A stretch of DNA of 64,000 nt, taken from positions 24,557,766-24,621,765 of the forward strand of contig OX439010.1 in the NCBI GenBank assembly GCA_949316495.1, given 5' to 3'. Positions 60,101 to 64,000 of the stretch are shown one piece after another. How positions within the stretch are numbered: the first letter of the stretch is position 1; each line of letters starts with the position of its first letter. A program made the translations under genes and the position numbers. The DNA is from Amphiduros pacificus (lineage: Eukaryota > Annelida > Polychaeta > Phyllodocida > Hesionidae). The notes under the pieces are model-generated. The model had not been told where the DNA came from. It saw only the letters and a program-made list of their open reading frames with translations, and did no database searches.

Positions 60101-63100
60101 CTATCAGGGGCTCATTTCTATATTGCCATGTTCTGTTCTTTGTTTTCAAGGTAGGTGGCGCTTTAACAGATGCTAGCAAAAAATTTCAATGGTCAACCTC
60201 ACTTCATACTCTGCTTTTAGAAAGATGAATATTTTTGCCATCTGATAAATATTGTTCAAAATACCCTAGGTCGATACATATATTTTTTATGAATTTTTGA
60301 AGGTGAGGCATTTACTATGGTTTTCAATGGGACATAGTAATAGTGGTCCGAGGCCTAATAGGCAAACAGCATGGAGTTTAACTTTCAACTGTGAATCTTT
60401 TGAGCAGTGATTTGTCAATTAATTTAGTAAATTTATGTAAATAGGAAATAGATCCAGTGTAGTTTGATCCATATCAGGTCCCTTTTTGCCTGATATAATG
60501 TATGACAATGCCAACAACCCCTATAAACCTCTATATTGAAGTGCATGCTCTATTGGCACCTGGACCACATGCTGCACAAGTCAACAGGTGTATTTTATAT
60601 AATAAATATACACAGCAGAGAGAGTTTACAATGTGAAGATGTATAAGAAAAAACTGTATAAAATGTCCATTGTGAACTTCATGCTCATCAGTTAGGCAAA
60701 ATGCATGCTCTAAGACTCTCTGTTTTCTGTGTAACATCCTAATATATTGCTCTTAGAGGGATCTCTATTTTTAATATTTCATAAATTATGCATGAAATCA
60801 GAAGGTAACATTCAAATTTAAATAATTTGCATAATAAAGTATCATTTTGTACTCTTTATCCTATAATATCGACTCAAAACAACATTTTACAGCACAAAAT
60901 AGCATTTTTTCATGATTTCTTAAAAAGTTTTTGATTTTTTTTGGCGTTAAAAAATTCTTTTGCGTAGTTATTTAAAATTTATACATGTGCATCCCTACTT
61001 TACAGTTTGATTCTGAAAGTTTGAAGTCAATATAAAATGAAATACTAGTTTTAATCATCCCTTATTGTGTGGCACCAAAATGCCCTGAATGGTACTCTAA
61101 TCTGGTAAGACCAGGGGAGCCAATAGGTGGCACTATGGTATATAGGTAAGCATGCATGCTTGTTTTAACACCTGCACTTAATTAGGGTAATATCATAGAT
61201 GACTATAATTGGCATAAAGTTGCATTTAGGTCTATATTTGATCTCTATTAGACCTGAGTCTACTATTTGATATGTGGGACCAGGGCATACGAAAGTAGTG
61301 CTTGATAATTTCCTACTCCCCCTTATTATACATGATAATAACGAGATGCAGATCACATTAGACATAAAATGAATAGTGATATTTAATAGCACAATAATGG
61401 CTTGTTTTGTCAAAGTTATTAGAAAAATAATGAGAATAATTGAAGGGACTATATATTGATCTTTGCTATCAGGGGCTCATTTCTATATTGCCATGTTCTG
61501 TTCTTTGTTTTCAAGGTAGGTGGCGCTTTAACAGATGCTAGCAAAAAATTTCAATGGTCAACCTCACTTCATACTCTGCTTTTAGAAAGATGAATATTTT
61601 TGCCATCTGATAAATATTGTTCAAAATACCCTAGGTCGATACATATATTTTTTATGAATTTTTGAAGGTGAGGCATTTACTATGGTTTTCAATGGGACAT
61701 AGTAATAGTGGTCCGAGGCCTAATAGGCAAACAGCATGGAGTTTAACTTTCAACTGTGAATCTTTTGAGCAGTGATTTGTCAATTAATTTAGTAAATTTA
61801 TGTAAATAGGAAATAGATCCAGTGTAGTTTGATCCATATCAGGTCCCTTTTTGCCTGATATAATGTATGACAATGCCAACAACCCCTATAAACCTCTATA
61901 TTGAAGTGCATGCTCTATTGGCACCTGGACCACATGCTGCACAAGTCAACAGGTGTATTTTATATAATAAATATACACAGCAGAGAGAGTTTACAATGTG
62001 AAGATGTATAAGAAAAAACTGTATAAAATGTCCATTGTGAACTTCATGCTCATCAGTTAGGCAAAATGCATGCTCTAAGACTCTCTGTTTTCTGTGTAAC
62101 ATCCTAATATATTGCTCTTAGAGGGATCTCTATTTTTAATATTTCATAAATTATGCATGAAATCAGAAGGTAACATTCAAATTTAAATAATTTGCATAAT
62201 AAAGTATCATTTTGTACTCTTTATCCTATAATATCGACTCAAAACAACATTTTACAGCACAAAATAGCATTTTTTCATGATTTCTTAAAAAGTTTTTGAT
62301 TTTTTTTGGCGTTAAAAAATTCTTTTGCGTAGTTATTTAAAATTTATACATGTGCATCCCTACTTTACAGTTTGATTCTGAAAGTTTGAAGTCAATATAA
62401 AATGAAATACTAGTTTTAATCATCCCTTATTGTGTGGCACCAAAATGCCCTGAATGGTACTCTAATCTGGTAAGACCAGGGGAGCCAATAGGTGGCACTA
62501 TGGTATATAGGTAAGCATGCATGCTTGTTTTAACACCTGCACTTAATTAGGGTAATATCATAGATGACTATAATTGGCATAAAGTTGCATTTAGGTCTAT
62601 ATTTGATCTCTATTAGACCTGAGTCTACTATTTGATATGTGGGACCAGGGCATACGAAAGTAGTGCTTGATAATTTCCTACTCCCCCTTATTATACATGA
62701 TAATAACGAGATGCAGATCACATTAGACATAAAATGAATAGTGATATTTAATAGCACAATAATGGCTTGTTTTGTCAAAGTTATTAGAAAAATAATGAGA
62801 ATAATTGAAGGGACTATATATTGATCTTTGCTATCAGGGGCTCATTTCTATATTGCCATGTTCTGTTCTTTGTTTTCAAGGTAGGTGGCGCTTTAACAGA
62901 TGCTAGCAAAAAATTTCAATGGTCAACCTCACTTCATACTCTGCTTTTAGAAAGATGAATATTTTTGCCATCTGATAAATATTGTTCAAAATACCCTAGG
63001 TCGATACATATATTTTTTATGAATTTTTGAAGGTGAGGCATTTACTATGGTTTTCAATGGGACATAGTAATAGTGGTCCGAGGCCTAATAGGCAAACAGC

Positions 63101-64000
63101 ATGGAGTTTAACTTTCAACTGTGAATCTTTTGAGCAGTGATTTGTCAATTAATTTAGTAAATTTATGTAAATAGGAAATAGATCCAGTGTAGTTTGATCC
63201 ATATCAGGTCCCTTTTTGCCTGATATAATGTATGACAATGCCAACAACCCCTATAAACCTCTATATTGAAGTGCATGCTCTATTGGCACCTGGACCACAT
63301 GCTGCACAAGTCAACAGGTGTATTTTATATAATAAATATACACAGCAGAGAGAGTTTACAATGTGAAGATGTATAAGAAAAAACTGTATAAAATGTCCAT
63401 TGTGAACTTCATGCTCATCAGTTAGGCAAAATGCATGCTCTAAGACTCTCTGTTTTCTGTGTAACATCCTAATATATTGCTCTTAGAGGGATCTCTATTT
63501 TTAATATTTCATAAATTATGCATGAAATCAGAAGGTAACATTCAAATTTAAATAATTTGCATAATAAAGTATCATTTTGTACTCTTTATCCTATAATATC
63601 GACTCAAAACAACATTTTACAGCACAAAATAGCATTTTTTCATGATTTCTTAAAAAGTTTTTGATTTTTTTTGGCGTTAAAAAATTCTTTTGCGTAGTTA
63701 TTTAAAATTTATACATGTGCATCCCTACTTTACAGTTTGATTCTGAAAGTTTGAAGTCAATATAAAATGAAATACTAGTTTTAATCATCCCTTATTGTGT
63801 GGCACCAAAATGCCCTGAATGGTACTCTAATCTGGTAAGACCAGGGGAGCCAATAGGTGGCACTATGGTATATAGGTAAGCATGCATGCTTGTTTTAACA
63901 CCTGCACTTAATTAGGGTAATATCATAGATGACTATAATTGGCATAAAGTTGCATTTAGGTCTATATTTGATCTCTATTAGACCTGAGTCTACTATTTGA
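57156..64000. repeat. 1365-bp tandem array, five full copies plus a partial
   Basis: Copies start at 57156, 58521, 59886, 61251, 62616 and 63981 (GACCTGAGTCTAC), exactly 1365 bp apart, and the array runs off the window. I see no difference between copies, including homopolymers. Each unit is AT-rich and has a hairpin ATATCAGG/CCTGATAT with a 10-nt loop (57741-57766 in copy 1) and a perfect 14-bp palindrome AAGCATGCATGCTT (58418-58431). Two short minus ORFs (68 and 82 codons) recur in every copy without family signal. No transposase, terminal repeats or rRNA/histone sequence was recognised. It may be a young satellite or an assembly artefact. Confidence 0.96.

Noticed and set aside
57156-64000. 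1365-bp array as a CRISPR, rDNA or histone repeat
   Set aside because: The unit is far too long for a CRISPR repeat, and no rRNA or histone sequence is recognisable in it.

Overview
This is a eukaryotic, AT-rich, repeat-dominated window, most likely from a marine lophotrochozoan and probably a mollusc. The evidence is a two-exon animal-type glutaredoxin gene with GT-AG splicing, dispersed repeats ending in TTTTTAGCTC plus a GACGGACA-type microsatellite (a pattern I associate with molluscan genomes), hAT-like short transposons and many minisatellites. No rRNA, tRNA, CRISPR, operon or prokaryotic feature was seen. The only gene I recognise with confidence is a minus-strand glutaredoxin (exons 54869-55093 and 52525-52623, 107 aa).

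Layout. 1-927: left flank with a 19-bp minisatellite. 928-15245: two head-to-tail copies of a 7.16-kb segment. In the stretches I compared they differ only at microsatellites. Each copy holds a (TA)n tract, a (CT)n tract, a G-quadruplex motif, a 1.7-kb 19-bp minisatellite and a TATA box followed by a 50-codon ORF of unknown nature. 15246-18600: a 50-bp minisatellite of about 47 units, each an inverted repeat, grading into a 30-bp minisatellite that looks like the same unit minus 20 bp. 18600-28650: mostly unique non-coding DNA with small tandem repeats, a 63-bp foldback and a long ATT microsatellite. 28650-29940: a Helitron/Helentron-like (pearl-type) non-autonomous element with three ~360-bp core repeats. 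30890-36865: 15-bp, 29-bp (about 100 units), 31-bp and 14-bp minisatellites. 36945-37579: a hAT-type MITE with an 8-bp target-site duplication. 38685-39285: a ~49-bp minisatellite. 43414-44726: an unclassified transposon-like unit with a 156-codon ORF and nested inverted repeats. 45421-46030: a two-copy 295-bp repeat with perfect IR3 nuclear-receptor palindromes. 52525-55135: the glutaredoxin gene. 56281-56786: a second hAT-like MITE. 57156-64000: five full head-to-tail copies of a 1365-bp unit, running off the window and starting 2.06 kb upstream of the glutaredoxin start codon.

Most long open reading frames here are by-products of minisatellites whose unit lacks stop trinucleotides on one strand, and I do not annotate them as genes. 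I found no coherent multi-gene system. The most unusual material is structural: the hairpin-forming 50-bp array and its 30-bp relative, the near-identical 7.16-kb and 1365-bp tandem repeats (real recent amplification or assembly artefact), and the transposon-like unit at 43.4-44.7 kb.
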